From: Takifugu bimaculatus
Taxonomy: Eukaryota; Chordata; Actinopteri; Tetraodontiformes; Tetraodontidae
NCBI GenBank assembly: GCA_004026145.2
Contig: CP034977.1
Coordinates: 3,127,984 to 3,191,983 of the forward strand
Direction: 5' to 3'
DNA length: 64,000 bases
The first letter of the stretch is position 1, and every line of letters begins with the position of its first letter. The notes below the pieces were generated by a model. That model did not search any database. It was not told the DNA's origin and saw only the letters and a program-made list of their open reading frames with translations. Below are positions 25,009-36,260 of the stretch, one piece after another. The position numbers and the translations under genes are program-made.

Positions 25009-28000
25009 TCATGATTGATAATTCAGGTATCCCACCTCTCTCAGACTCCCAGTCCCAGTTGCAACTTTATACAGAGCCCATCCCGGGATGAAAAGGATAG
25101 AGGAGAGGGCCATTCCCCATCCCAGCACATGTGCCCAGTTTGGGTATGTGTATGAGCGATTAAAGGTCAGAGGTTGGTACCAAACCAAAGAACATATAAA
25201 ACAGGTCTGGGGAAAAAAGACATTGAGTCATGTTGAGTTTGCTCTAAGGTCAAAGGTTACAGGCAGGTGCAAAAACCGATAAAGTGATTCGTGAATAGAT
25301 CCAGACTCACCAGGGACAACAGGGGAGTGAGGTAACACCAGCAGAGCTTAAAGAACCAGTTCGCAGTCATACCGGACATATCTTTGATGATGTCGAACAA
25401 CTGCTGTGCACCTTGCAAACAGACAAATGTGCAGGTTGGAACCAGCTCTGGTTTGTGAATTTATCACGTTTCAGAAAAGGCTGGGTAAATTATTTATGGT
25501 GCCTGGCCAAAGCCGATGGCACACAGAGTCAGACTCTGACACCAGGACTCGTGCACACACACATGCGGACATACCAAACAGCCATCCGAGTGCAAGGCTC
25601 TCAAAGATGCAGAGGAAGAGGATGCAGGCTCCGTTACAAGCATAGTGGTCAAGTAGCTGGAACACATACATCCCTCCCTGGAATTGTAATGATCAAAATG
25701 GGATTTTTGCTGAGTCATGGTGGTAATCTAGTATAGTCATTAAATTCTGACCTCAGTGATGACGACGAGCTGACTGAAGAAGCAGAAAAGGCAGAAGACA
25801 AAGAGAAAACGCTCCCGTTGTCCTGCCCTTCGCATTTGCTTAGGGAACATGTCCATTATGGATGTTAACACCACCTCCATGGCAAGAAACTGCACAGAGG
25901 GAACAGACCACACAGGATCAGCACATTCTCGGCTCAAAAGGTGTTTTCTGAAGAGAAAAAAAGTCATCTCACTTGCGTGTCCAGCCCCAAGACAATGATC
26001 ATGATAAAGAAGCAGACGGACCAGAGTTGGGGCAGTGGCATCATGGCTATCGCCTGAGGGTACGCAATAAAGGCCAAGCCTGGGCCTGAGGAGCAACATC
26101 ACAATCAGGCCTGGAGGCCCCAACATGACTGAACGCTGACAGTTGTAGCCCTACTGCAAGTTTAAAATGATTTATAATTCCTGTGATGTTGACTGGTAAA
26201 AGCATTCAGTCGTTATTCATTAACTTTTTAACATACCAAAACACTTGCAGTCTATTCCAGGAATGTTCCCAAACTCCCAAGTTTTATAGATTTGCCCCTA
26301 TGTTGATAGTAGTGTTGATACGACCACTTACCTGACTCGGCTACGTCTGCGATGGGAACCCCCTGCTCGTGAGCCATGAACCCCAACACAGAAAAGACGG
26401 CAAATCCGGCTACCACACTGGTGCAACTGTTCAATAAGCACAGGTACAGGCTGCTTCTAAAAAAAAAAACACACACAACAGCAGCAACATGTAGCACATG
26501 AAGGCTCAATTTCACGATAACTGAATTCCTCTCAACCCACAGTGCATCTGCTTTGAGTTGCTTGTTAAATTAGATTGCAAATACTTGCTTGTAGCAGTTG
26601 TCGTTGTAGTTGTTGTAGCTGCTTAGCACGATTAAGCTTCCCACACCAAGACTGTATGAAAAGAAGATCTGAGCTGCAGCCTCCATCCAAACCTGTTCAG
26701 AGAAAGAAACCGTCAGTTCAACAACCATTTCAAGAGCTGGTGGAGCTCCTACCTGAGGGTCAGTCATTCGTGAGACTTGGGGCAGAAGATAGTACAGCAC
26801 TCCATCCAGAGCTCCAGGAAGCGTAAGTCCACGGACCAAAAGAACAAGCAACATCACGTAGGGCAAGGTAGCAGTGAGATACACCACCTAAAACCACGGA
26901 GACCGTTCAGTGGCCAGAAAGTGCAGACCTTCATTTTAAGGTGTTTCCAAGTACCTTTCCAGTTGTCTTGACCCCCTTCCAGATACAAAAGTAGCAGATG
27001 ACCCACATGACCATTAGACACAATAGAACTTCCCATCGGACACTCCCGATCTCCTCAATGCCCCCTGAGATAGCCAACACTCGTCGTCTGATGGGAAAAA
27101 CACAATCACAGCTAATCTAGAGCTTGACGCCACCCAGAAGCTGCTGGATCAGTCAACATACTCCCAGAATTCAGTGGCAGCAGAGGTTGTGTTGGTCTGG
27201 TTGCTCCAGCCACTTGTATTTTGGCCTGAAATACAAAACTCTGAAAGAGAAATTTTCAGTCATCACAGGGGCAACTGAGGTGAAATCCATTAAAAGTGCA
27301 ACCAGGGTCTATCTTACCTGAATTCCAGTAGTTGTTGCAGGTGCCCCAGGGGAGTTGGGACCTGAAGGAGAAGATCAGGTAGAGCAGAGCCCAGGACAGG
27401 ATAATAATGTAGGTCATACAGCTGTAGATGAGGATCAATATCCCACCGTAGCCAATACCTGCAGGGTCACACCGTGCAATAATCCCACTTTATATAAAGG
27501 TGGTGCATATTATTAAATTGTTCACTACTCTGACTTGGCTTTGTTTAAATATTTTCAGACCAAAGAAAATGGTTCACAGAGGCCACATTGCTGTCACCTC
27601 CGTCAGTGTTGACAGAAGGGGTAATGAATTACCGCCTCACATCTCTGGTACAACACAATTAATATTATAGCGCGTATAATACAGTACAATACAATACAAT
27701 TAATATTATAGCACGTATAATACAGTACAATACAATACAATTAATATTACAGCGCGTATAATACAGTACAATACAATACAATTAATATTATAGTGCGTAT
27801 AATACAGTACAATACAATACAATTAATATTATAGTGCGTATAATACAGTAGGTTCTACCTTCAAAAAGTGGACACAGCTTCCTCCAGCAGGTGACACCAC
27901 CCTCCTGGGTGAACTGTCCAACAGTCGTCTCCAACAGGAACAGAGGTATTCCACAAGTCACCGCGAGGACCAGATACGGCACCAGGAACGCACCTAAATG

Positions 28001-28227
28001 AACAAAAACCCACGCACCTGCAGCACAGACTTTGGGGGAAGAGTTGTGAATATGTGTTTCTTACCTCCCCCATTTTTGTAGCAGAGGTAGGGAAACCTCC
28101 ACACGTTGCCCAGGCCGACTACAGCTCCTGCAACAGCCAGGATGTACTCAACCCGTTTGTCCCAGTGCCCTCTCTCCTCCATCTTTAGTTGCTTGTCATT
28201 TGTTGCACATTTAGTGCTTCTCAACAT
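25009..28227 (-). CDS. SLC6 Na+/Cl--coupled transporter, GABA/taurine/betaine-like branch
   Basis: Thirteen minus-strand exons: 28065-28227, 27859-27993, 27318-27458, 27162-27225, 26955-27087, 26753-26887, 26589-26692, 26332-26456, 25973-26085, 25752-25889, 25575-25677, 25311-25411 and 25009-25206. All phases agree and give 550 residues. It is a 12-helix plasma-membrane symporter. Family marks are [20 protein letters not shown] in TM1, GGVTCW, a large loop with three N-glycosylation sequons (NTS, NQT, NTT), [26 protein letters not shown] and [10 protein letters not shown]. Overall it is nearest to SLC6A13/SLC6A6 types. TM6 reads [10 protein letters not shown] where GABA carriers have FSFAICLGCL, so the substrate is uncertain. 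The intron after 26589 has a GC donor. The last exon may instead splice at 25036 into an unseen exon; as read it ends [11 protein letters not shown]. It is divergent from inpp5k. Confidence 0.88.
27654..27850. repeat. 40-bp minisatellite, about five copies
   Basis: Direct repeats of about 40 bp, each with AATATTATAG, a GCGTATAATACAG segment and an (ACAAT)n end, run from about 27654 to 27850 in an SLC6 intron. Copies differ at single positions. The array stops 8 bp from the exon edge at 27859. Confidence 0.9.
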
Positions 28228-29277
28228 TTATACCCATCCAGTATTTGAGTAATGAACAGCTAACCTGAAAGTTACTCAGTTCTGAGTTAACCTAGTTCTC
28301 ATGTCCTTTTAAGTACTTCTTGGTAAAGTTTTAGGGAAAGTTAATCTGTGTACACACATACTGTAGAACCTACGAAAACTAAAATTACTTAGAAATGAAA
28401 TGCTTATTCGGGATGTTTTGTTTGCGTACATAGTTTCATCCACATTGCATAATTGATCACAAGCCTGCATGATGCAAATATGGTAAATATTACTTATTTA
28501 CCCACTAAGGCACATGATTGCTACTGTTTGAGTTATGGAACTTTTACAAATAATATGAGTTTTACGGTCTACAGTTTACCTTTAATAAGTATCTGCAAAT
28601 GAGACTGACGGTCACTCACACTTTCATCTACCTCTTCACCCCCCCAAGATTGTTGTAGATTTAAAGTGATATAAATTCCGAAACCACTGTGTCGTTATTT
28701 TTCTACAATACTTGGCAGCCTCTTTATAGTTGTTAAGTAGATTTTGTATCCGTTCAAGTATCAAAACGTTGCTTATCAATAAGTTTGGAAAAAATAAAAA
28801 TAAAATAACGTCAACGTATAGCTTTTATTTTGAAGGCAAATAGACTTCCGGTTGGGCGGAAACATAAACAACAACAGCGCGAGCTACTGCACTCAGATGC
28901 GGCTGTTCTACTGTACATCTCTGAAAACATAGAAAACAGTAAAAAGGGGACTTTTATCATCACACTTAAGGTAGTAGATGTTAAACTTCTACATTCACGA
29001 CGTGTTGTCCGGTGTTCATAGAAAAAAAAACGGTTAGCGACATTTTTATGACAACATCGCCGCAAAACGAGGAAATATTGATATTTGCTCGTTTAAGCTA
29101 GCGGTAACTACATTAACCCCCCAAAACACGGACAGTTTGATCCTACTGTCCCCCCCTATTAAGTTAAAGTCACGTAGCAAGTTAGTGTGAATGTGAGCTA
29201 GCGATGCAGCAACACTTTCACAGTTTGCACTAACGAGTTTGGAAAGAATTGAACTGTTCTTTGGTGTTCCAGGTGCG
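28228..29277. promoter_or_regulatory. Divergent promoter region between the SLC6 gene and inpp5k
   Basis: About 1.05 kb separates the two start codons on opposite strands. An ETS site ACTTCCGGT at 28844-28852, followed by a GGGCGG-like box, is typical of TATA-less housekeeping promoters and probably belongs to inpp5k. The rest is AT-rich. A TTCCAG acceptor just before 29273 suggests the inpp5k ATG exon may follow a non-coding exon. Confidence 0.4.
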
Positions 29278-32200
29278 ATGGAAGGAGGCGAGGAGCTTTC
29301 TGAAGCCCCGGAGTCCGATTCCGGCTTGAGGGAGCCATGCAAGGTGGAAGAGAGCTTCAGGTAGTGTCGTGGATTCTACCTAAAACCCCCTGTCGTGTCA
29401 GAAAGCAGAAGTTAAACTTTCAGTTTCACAATTGCAAAAAAAAAAAAAGCTTTCAAATGCAAGTATCAGTTTATTGCACTTAATTCACACTGAGCAGAAT
29501 ACATGCATTTGAATTTAAGCCTTTTTGTAGGTGTCTCGTTTCCTGTCGCCTGTGCAGAAGGAGTAAATATGAAGTTGGGTTTGCCAGACTCCTTTCTACT
29601 TGAGGGATTAGGTTGCTCAATACGCATCAAATGCGTTGAGGGTTGAGAAACCAAAACACTGTTGCAATGCGGCCTGAGGAAAGCACAGCGAGAAAGTCTG
29701 CAGAAGAGAGCTCATTGTGTGCAGCGCGATTGCCCAAGTTTTTAATGGGCCTAATCGTGAATTACAATGGGATTATGCATGTTGTTTGAGCACAAAGCAG
29801 TTTTGTAGACAGATTGGGCAATTCTGTATAATCACAAAAACCTTGAGCCAGGAGTTCTGGTCTTTTTCTTGCATCCTGCAAAAAGCACCTGCACCTCAGA
29901 CTGCGGCTGACTATTTTTCACTCCGGCGTTTGAGAAGAGTCAGACTTTAACTTCCTGCACCCACTGGATCCAGCATGGGGGACATCGGTCACATACTGGC
30001 CGTCACTAGACGAGAACATTCTGACAGCATTTCCAGTGATGCCACACAGTCAACAGCGAGCAAGCTGGCTCTGCGGCATCGGCTCAACCAGCTGATGACT
30101 TGTTTGGATGACTTGGACCCTGAAAATGAACTGCATGACAAAGTGGTCAAGACCCTGGACAATGCCTTTGTTGTCTGTGGCACCAGAGCCAGTAAACCCA
30201 AAAAGGACAAGTTCAGGTGGATGGGGAATTTTGGGTTTTGCACAGGGACACTTTGGCTGTTTTTAACGTTCCTCTTTCTTCTTATCTTCTTACGAGGGTG
30301 TTTTACTAATGTGTAACTGCTGTTGCTAGTTTTTGAGAACACATGATCTTATTGTCTGCTCTTTTTATGGTTCCATCCTGACTTGTTTATGGCAATAGCA
30401 CTTTAATTGTATCTGCTTTTACTGTATCAGCAGTGACAAAGTACAAAGTAGATTGTTTTATTTGGAAGTTTTTCAGTTTAAGGCTCGTATTTTAGAACTA
30501 CTTAGATATTTCACATATGCAACCTGCCGCTCAATATTTGTTTTTCCATTTTCACCCCAGGCTTCATATCGTCACGTGGAACGTAGCCACAGTGGAGCCT
30601 CCGGATGACGTGTCCTCGCTGCTCCATCTGAACTCGCCAAAGGGCGCAGACCTTTATGTCATTGGGTACGGAGGGTTCTAATGGATGGTTGAACCTTTCC
30701 GGATGGCGTCTGTGCAAATATTGGACAGAAATGTGACTGAAATAAGACCCTTTGTATTAGTTTACAGGAGGTGAACGCGAGACCATTGAGATTTGTGTTT
30801 GACAGCGTATTCGATGATCCGTGGAGTCATTGCCTCATGACCAGCCTGGCGCCACGGCAGTATATTAAAGTATGAAATCTTCCATTCACATCCCAATCAT
30901 GTGTCATGTTTCTTCTCAACAGGCTTTATATTTATTTCTTTGTACGTCAGGTGGCATCCATCAGAATGCAGGGTCTGCTGCTGCTCGTCTTCTCCAAACT
31001 GAAGCACGTCCCCTTCATCAGAGACATTCGGGCAACATACACACGCACGGGGATTTTCCGTTACTGGGTGAGCGTCGGATATTTTGTGGCAAAACCACGA
31101 CAAGAACTTAAGAAGAAGTTGGCCACCGTGTTAACCTGGTGTTACCCAAAAGCTCCTTTCCTTTGTCTCTCAGGGTAACAAAGGTGGCCTCTCTGTCCGC
31201 ATGTCCTTCTATGGCCACACACTTTGCTTCCTTAACTGTCACTTAGCAGCACACATGCAGTACGCCTCGGAGAGAGTAGACGAGTTCGAGTACATCATGG
31301 ACACGCAGACCTTTGACTGTAAAAAGACGCCCAAAGTTATTGATCACAGGTGAGGAGATAGACACCACACAGCCGCTCATTCATGAGCAGCTGCCTGTAA
31401 CTTCCCTCTGCCGTCCAGGCTGGTGTTCTGGTTCGGAGATCTCAACTTCAGGATTCAGGATCACGGAATTCACTTTGTTCGCTCCTGCATCAGCAGCCAG
31501 AACTACAACCTGCTGTGGAGCAAAGACCAGGTGACGCCGAATCATGGGTGGAAGAGAGCGCAGGAATGGATGATAAAATGTTCTGTCTTTGACAGCTGAA
31601 CGTGATGAAGGACAAAGAAGAGCTGCTCCAGCAGTTTGAGGAGGGGCCTCTGGAATTTCAGCCCACGTACAAGTTTGATTTAAACTCAGATACTTATGAT
31701 ACCAGGTAAGATTCTGTGTGGAAAATATAAATCAGTTAATCCTGCAAACTTCAAGTGTTTATGTTTTCTCTATACTTTTTTTTATTGAACCTTTTCAGGG
31801 TCTACAAGTCTTGGTTTGGTTTTAAGTAAGAGTTCCTATTTAACTGCAAACGTAATAACAAAGAATTTTGTGTTTTAACTGGCCTGACTAAACCTTAGCC
31901 TGTGCATTCTTCACTCCAATTAACAAAAGACCTGAAGTGGTAACTTCTGTGACATGCAGCACATTCAATTAGAGTCCTAATCCCCCTGAACACTATGATA
32001 TGGAGTTCTTTTGGCTTGTGGGACTTATTGCATCAAGACATTTTGAAAAAATAAAGATTTGGTACAGAAAAGAAGCACTTTCTACACACCAACAGGCTTA
32101 ATTTAAAAAAGCAAAACAACTCCACTGGGCATCTTTGGTGATCAGTAGTTCATCTTAACCTGCACTTTCTTTCTAGTGTGTAATAATAATAATACTACTG

Positions 32201-33384
32201 ATTTCTTCTCTGCTTCCCAGGACATCTAATAGAGCCACTCAAACATGGAACCAGCAGCTAATATATAGAATGCTTATCATAATATAGTTTGTTTGATGTA
32301 AGCTTGCACCAGACTGATTTTGAGATGCTTTGTCTGCTGACTAAAGCATCTCTGCTCTCTCTCACCCCTCTGTCAACATCACCTTTCACTTCTGTGTCAG
32401 CTCTAAGAAACGGAAACCTGCCTGGACCGACAGGATTCTGTGGCGGCTCCGACCCAAAGACGCCTCTCAGGACGCACAAGAGGAAAAGAGGGTAGATGCT
32501 GATATAGGGAAGGTCAAACAGATGGAGGAGGATGAGGAGTACCCTCTGAAGATCAGACAAGACCTCTACACCAGTAACATGGAGTACAGTATCAGTGATC
32601 ACAAACCTGTGATCGGTGTCTTTACACTGGAGGTGAGAAACACCCTTATTCCTACTAGTTTCTAATATATTCTGCCCACCAGGGGGCGCTGTTAAAGCAT
32701 TTGAACTTCTGTGACTTTGTGCATCTTTGTTCCTGTCTGTCCAGCTGAGGAAGATGTACGAGACACCTTTGGTGCAGCTCCAACCAGAGGGAGACTGGAG
32801 CGCAGACATCGACGCCATGGTCGTCTACAGTCCTCTGCAGCCTTTCAAAGCCAGCACGTGGGACTGGATCGGACTCTACAAGGTCAGTCACACGCTCACT
32901 GTTGCATGAAGCCAGAAATGGAATTTATCATCCTCTGAAATTCAGGTTGGATTCACCAGCGTGCTAGATTATATCACCTACACGTGGGTCAAAGATGATG
33001 AAGTGGCCTTTAATGAAGAACTGATTCAGGTAAAAAAAAGACCATGTCAAAAAAGAATTAATGATTTTAAACGTTGCAAGGATGTGAATAAACAGCTCAT
33101 CCCTTGTAAAAACAGGTATATATCGGCAAAGAGGAAATCCCAGTGCGAGGTGGAGATTGTGTGCTGTGCTACTTCAGCAGCCATTTGAACTGCATCATTG
33201 GAATGAGCGAACCCTTCAAGGTGGAGTAAACCGGCTGCTCTCCCCAACCCACGACACAGAAACGTCCAGCAGTTTGACCCGCTCGTCTCGCTTTCAGGTC
33301 CACGGGTCCAAGGTGGCGATCGAGGAGGGGCTGATGCCCGAGAAGCTGAGCGAGTTTGACAGAGCCGAGCAGGTTAGGAACTGA
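29278..33384 (+). CDS. inpp5k: inpp5k, inositol polyphosphate 5-phosphatase K (SKIP)
   Basis: Twelve exons: 29278-29360, 30561-30665, 30761-30869, 30951-31067, 31174-31349, 31419-31530, 31596-31705, 32401-32632, 32745-32882, 32946-33029, 33116-33220 and 33298-33384. All phases agree and give 485 residues; human has 448. It removes the 5-phosphate from PI(4,5)P2 and PI(3,4,5)P3 and acts at the endoplasmic reticulum and at membrane ruffles in insulin and actin signalling. All catalytic motifs are present in order: WNV (34-36), QEVN, GNKGG, NCHL, WFGDLNFR (201-208), PTYKFD, RKPAWTDRILW (275-285) and SDHKP (336-340). The C-terminal SKICH domain is recognisable by WDWIGLYKVGF and LCYFSSHL. It neighbours pitpna as in human 17p13.3. 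The first intron holds an unrelated intact open frame. Poly(A) signal at 34430. Confidence 0.95.
29975..30316 (+). CDS. Unknown single-exon ORF nested in inpp5k intron 1, likely tail-anchored protein
   Basis: An uninterrupted frame of 113 codons with a strong start context (A at -3, G at +4) lies wholly within the first coding intron of inpp5k, on the same strand. The N-terminal half is polar and serine-rich. Residues about 30-65 are amphipathic and helical (LRHRLNQLMTCLDDLDPENEL). A basic cluster (KPKKDKFRW) precedes one strongly hydrophobic helix at about 88-106 (WLFLTFLFLLIFL), and the tail is short. This layout fits a tail-anchored membrane protein. I do not recognise it. It cannot be an inpp5k exon in this frame because it ends in its own stop and the flanking inpp5k exons join perfectly without it. 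It could be a retrocopy, a young gene or, less likely, a chance frame. Confidence 0.5.
   Translation: MGDIGHILAVTRREHSDSISSDATQSTASKLALRHRLNQLMTCLDDLDPENELHDKVVKTLDNAFVVCGTRASKPKKDKFRWMGNFGFCTGTLWLFLTFLFLLIFLRGCFTNV
31799..31825 (+). other. Possible 27-nt cassette exon of inpp5k
   Basis: TTTTCAG precedes it and GTAAGA follows. Its phase (1 + 24 + 2) fits exactly between exons 7 and 8 and would insert nine residues after YDT, just before the KKRKPAWTDR motif. Human INPP5K has no such insert, so it is optional at most. Confidence 0.25.
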
Positions 33385-34435
33385 CGGAACGAGGACGTCT
33401 GTCTCACTCGCCGATGTCTAACTGCCCTGGATGCAGCAGTTGGGAACTCTTCCTGCTGCTACATCGCTCAACCTTAGCAGCATTAGCAGCAAAATGCTGC
33501 ACTGTGTAGCTGATATATGATTGATTGATGGTAAAGTACTGTATGATCTTTGCAGGCTCGCTGTTTTTGGAGATCAAATGTGGCTTAACTTTTTTTTTAA
33601 TTTACCACATTTAATGCTGCCCTGAAAATGCTGGAACCTCATTTATTTGCATTTTTACCGGTTTAGAAAGTGAAAATTGCCCAGAGTTTGAAATTTTACA
33701 GATTTTTTAAAAAAGGGACAGAATGGTTTGGTTCTCTCGCGCCATCTTCACGTCGTTTAAATTTTGGATGCTAAACAACAAATTATTGTATGGCAGGAGC
33801 TGATACACGAAATTTCTGATACGGCACTTAATCTTTGTAATGATTTATCAATTTTAGTTGCTGTTTTGTTAAGATTTTGAATTGAGTTGGTTTAATCATG
33901 TACTTGTTTTAGAGAGATTTTTAAATACTTTACCTATTCTAATAGTATATATTCTGGCACCTTTTTCAATCTATTTAAAATATTTATTTTTATCTAGGAA
34001 AATTGCAGGATTGATCTTATATGTACTGAAAATATCACTGTTCCATGTAACAAAATCTGTTAATTGTTTTAATTCTATTGCACATTCTTTAAAATATTCA
34101 TTAAGATTCAAAATGTGCTCTTTGTCATTCCTGGACTATGCAAATAACACACATCCTCCACTTTCCAAAGATATGCAGCACCATTTATGAATGCTCGATT
34201 TATTCTCTATCAGTGGAGAATGTATTATTGTGTTGCATCATGCTGCTCAAATTTGTTGCAGTATTATAATTCTAGTTTCATAATTTATCAATTTATTCGT
34301 CATAATTTATCATTTCACTCTTAAGGTTTTATTTCTGTGCTAAAGATTCACTCACATGATCTTTTGATTGTTGCAGGATATAGTTTTTTTTGCTAACGTA
34401 TGCATTGGACCATAAAGACATTAAAAAGAAATAAA
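33385..34435 (+). other. inpp5k: inpp5k 3'UTR and poly(A) signal
   Basis: AT-rich, gene-free sequence after the TGA stop, with AATAAA at 34430-34435. Confidence 0.6.
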
Positions 34436-35611
34436 TGCCATTTTCTTGATTAAACAACTTATGGTCCCTTTTTTCACTGAAATGTTAGATTGCTAAGAGC
34501 TTTATTGTCACCGAAAGCAATTATCTCTGTGTTTGGAAAGAACTAATGAAACTGAACGAAATGTTCAGGAATTGTTGATAACAGTCCAAGGAAGACCTCA
34601 GTAAATGCAATAAAGTTGTATTGCTTTTATTTGGAAATGCAGAAGCTGTTTTACATATAACCTGTACAGGCTGGACCAGTTTCTTTGATACTGTTTCGTC
34701 CTATTATGTTATGACAAAACAGGATTTCTGACACTCCTGCAGGCACCAGTGGACGATGGCGTCTGTCTCTCACCATGGTCATACAGGGCTGATTAAGGTG
34801 GCGTCACGACCATGTACTGGCTGTGCTGGGAGACCTCCTGGAAAGTTGAAGGGTGGCGGCTGACCGCATCCAGGAATCGGAAAGGGCTACATTACCTGTG
34901 TTCCTCAAACCAGGCAAAATGTACAGAACATTACACAGGTGCCGGTATGGTGAGACTATTATTGAATAAAGGAACAACCACCAGCAGGAGAGGTTACTGC
35001 AAAGGACGCTGGGAAATGTATTTCATGGGATATGGGCCTCCGCTCCCCTTGTGTTACCGTCCCCTTCCATCCTGTTTACAGGAGACCAACCTGGCCTAGC
35101 CCTGACTCTGGAGGAAGAGGTGATGAAAACTGACCAGGAAGCCACTGCTCCGGTCAACAGATTTCAGCAATGTACTCGTCAAGGTGACAACAATCGCGGG
35201 AAAAGACTGATTTTTGTTGTTGTTTCTGTTTTCTCCTCTCCTGGCCTCTCCTCTTCTCCGGAAATAACGTCAGGAGACGCGCTGGAGTTTGTGCGGAAGT
35301 GATGATGGGCCAAGGAGTTTCTGTAAGCAAAAGAGATTTTCCATCCTATTTTTCCTTCTGAAACATCAGTGAACGACTGCCTCCAGATGAGACGCAGCTA
35401 CCCACACTGGCCCTGGGGTGGAGGGACCCCAGGCTGGGGCAGGATCCAACAACTGACTCGTAGAATAATCCCATCTGTTTTGTCAGCTTTTGGATAGAAA
35501 AGTAATTGCTTTTGACAGATTTAAAGATGAGATCCGTTGTTTTATTGAAATTCTATGATTTTACTAGATTAATATCCCCCTAAAAGTGCCGAAAAGACGA
35601 AGAATTCGTCC
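34436..35611. other. inpp5k-tekt1 spacer with tekt1 exon fragment
   Basis: No intact gene. It contains the duplicated tekt1 start fragment at 34733-34780. The open frames at 34812-35302 resemble no family I know. Confidence 0.45.
34733..34780 (+). repeat. Duplicated fragment of the tekt1 ATG exon
   Basis: ACACTCCTGCAGGCACCAG and the following bases through the start codon and six further codons match 36234-36282 almost exactly, about 1.5 kb upstream of the true exon. The copy diverges after TCTCTCACC and has no continuing tektin frame. The acceptor-like CTGCAG is preserved. Confidence 0.75.
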
Positions 35612-35675
35612 TGATGCGTCACGTCATCGGTTGTCACAGCAACCGTATGTTTCAACCGGAAGCGAACATTGCAAG
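35612..35675 (+). promoter_or_regulatory. tekt1 promoter with X-box, ATF/CREB and ETS motifs, and non-coding exon donor
   Basis: GTTGTC-AC-AGCAAC at 35630-35643 matches the RFX X-box rule RYYNYY N1-3 RRNRAC exactly. A CRE-like GCGTCACGTCA overlaps 35616-35626, and ACCGGAAGC at 35655-35663 is an ETS site. A donor GTATGG at 35676 could end a short non-coding first exon that splices to the acceptor CTCCTGCAG just before 36247. RFX control fits a ciliary gene. Confidence 0.5.
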
Positions 35676-36260
35676 GTATGGTAACAGGATATGTTATATT
35701 CGGAGTTTTTGAAAGAAACTTAGCCTACTTGTGAGACTTAAAGATGGATAATGTGGAAACTGATTTATATCAGATTCCATCGGAAGACGCGCTGACGTTT
35801 TGAACAATTTAGACGTAACGGTGAAGATGATCAAATGAGACTTGTTTTAAGATCTTAGGCCACATTTGCCACTATTAGAGTGACCCCAGACTAAATATTT
35901 ATTAGATAAAGTTAAACTATTACACCTGCTCGTTTTCTTCTGAATTATTTTCTTCTGAAATGCGGAGGTGGAAGATTTAAAACCCATTTTTTGAGTCTAA
36001 ATCCTGTCGGGTTTTCCGTCTTCCCAGGCAGAAAACAGGTGGAATTCCACACAGTAGTTCAGAAAACGTGGTTGGATCATGGAATTCCGACACCCCTCCT
36101 TTTAAATAACCCGCACTGGCTAAACTTAGAACTACTAATGTCCCTGAATTCTTGAGAAAAGAGTTAGTTCTGTCATAATGTTACTGAGTTTTATTTTGTT
36201 CTGTTAGGAGCAAAAGAGGATTTATTTTTTTTACACTCCTCCTGCAGGCACCAGTGGACG

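Noticed and set aside
27654..27850. The 40-bp direct repeats as a CRISPR array
   Set aside because: The units are contiguous with no unique spacers and lie in an intron of a vertebrate gene; it is a minisatellite.
32258..32818. 186-codon minus-strand frame
   Set aside because: It is antisense to inpp5k exons 8 and 9, whose sense coding is certain; the antisense peptide has no recognisable features.
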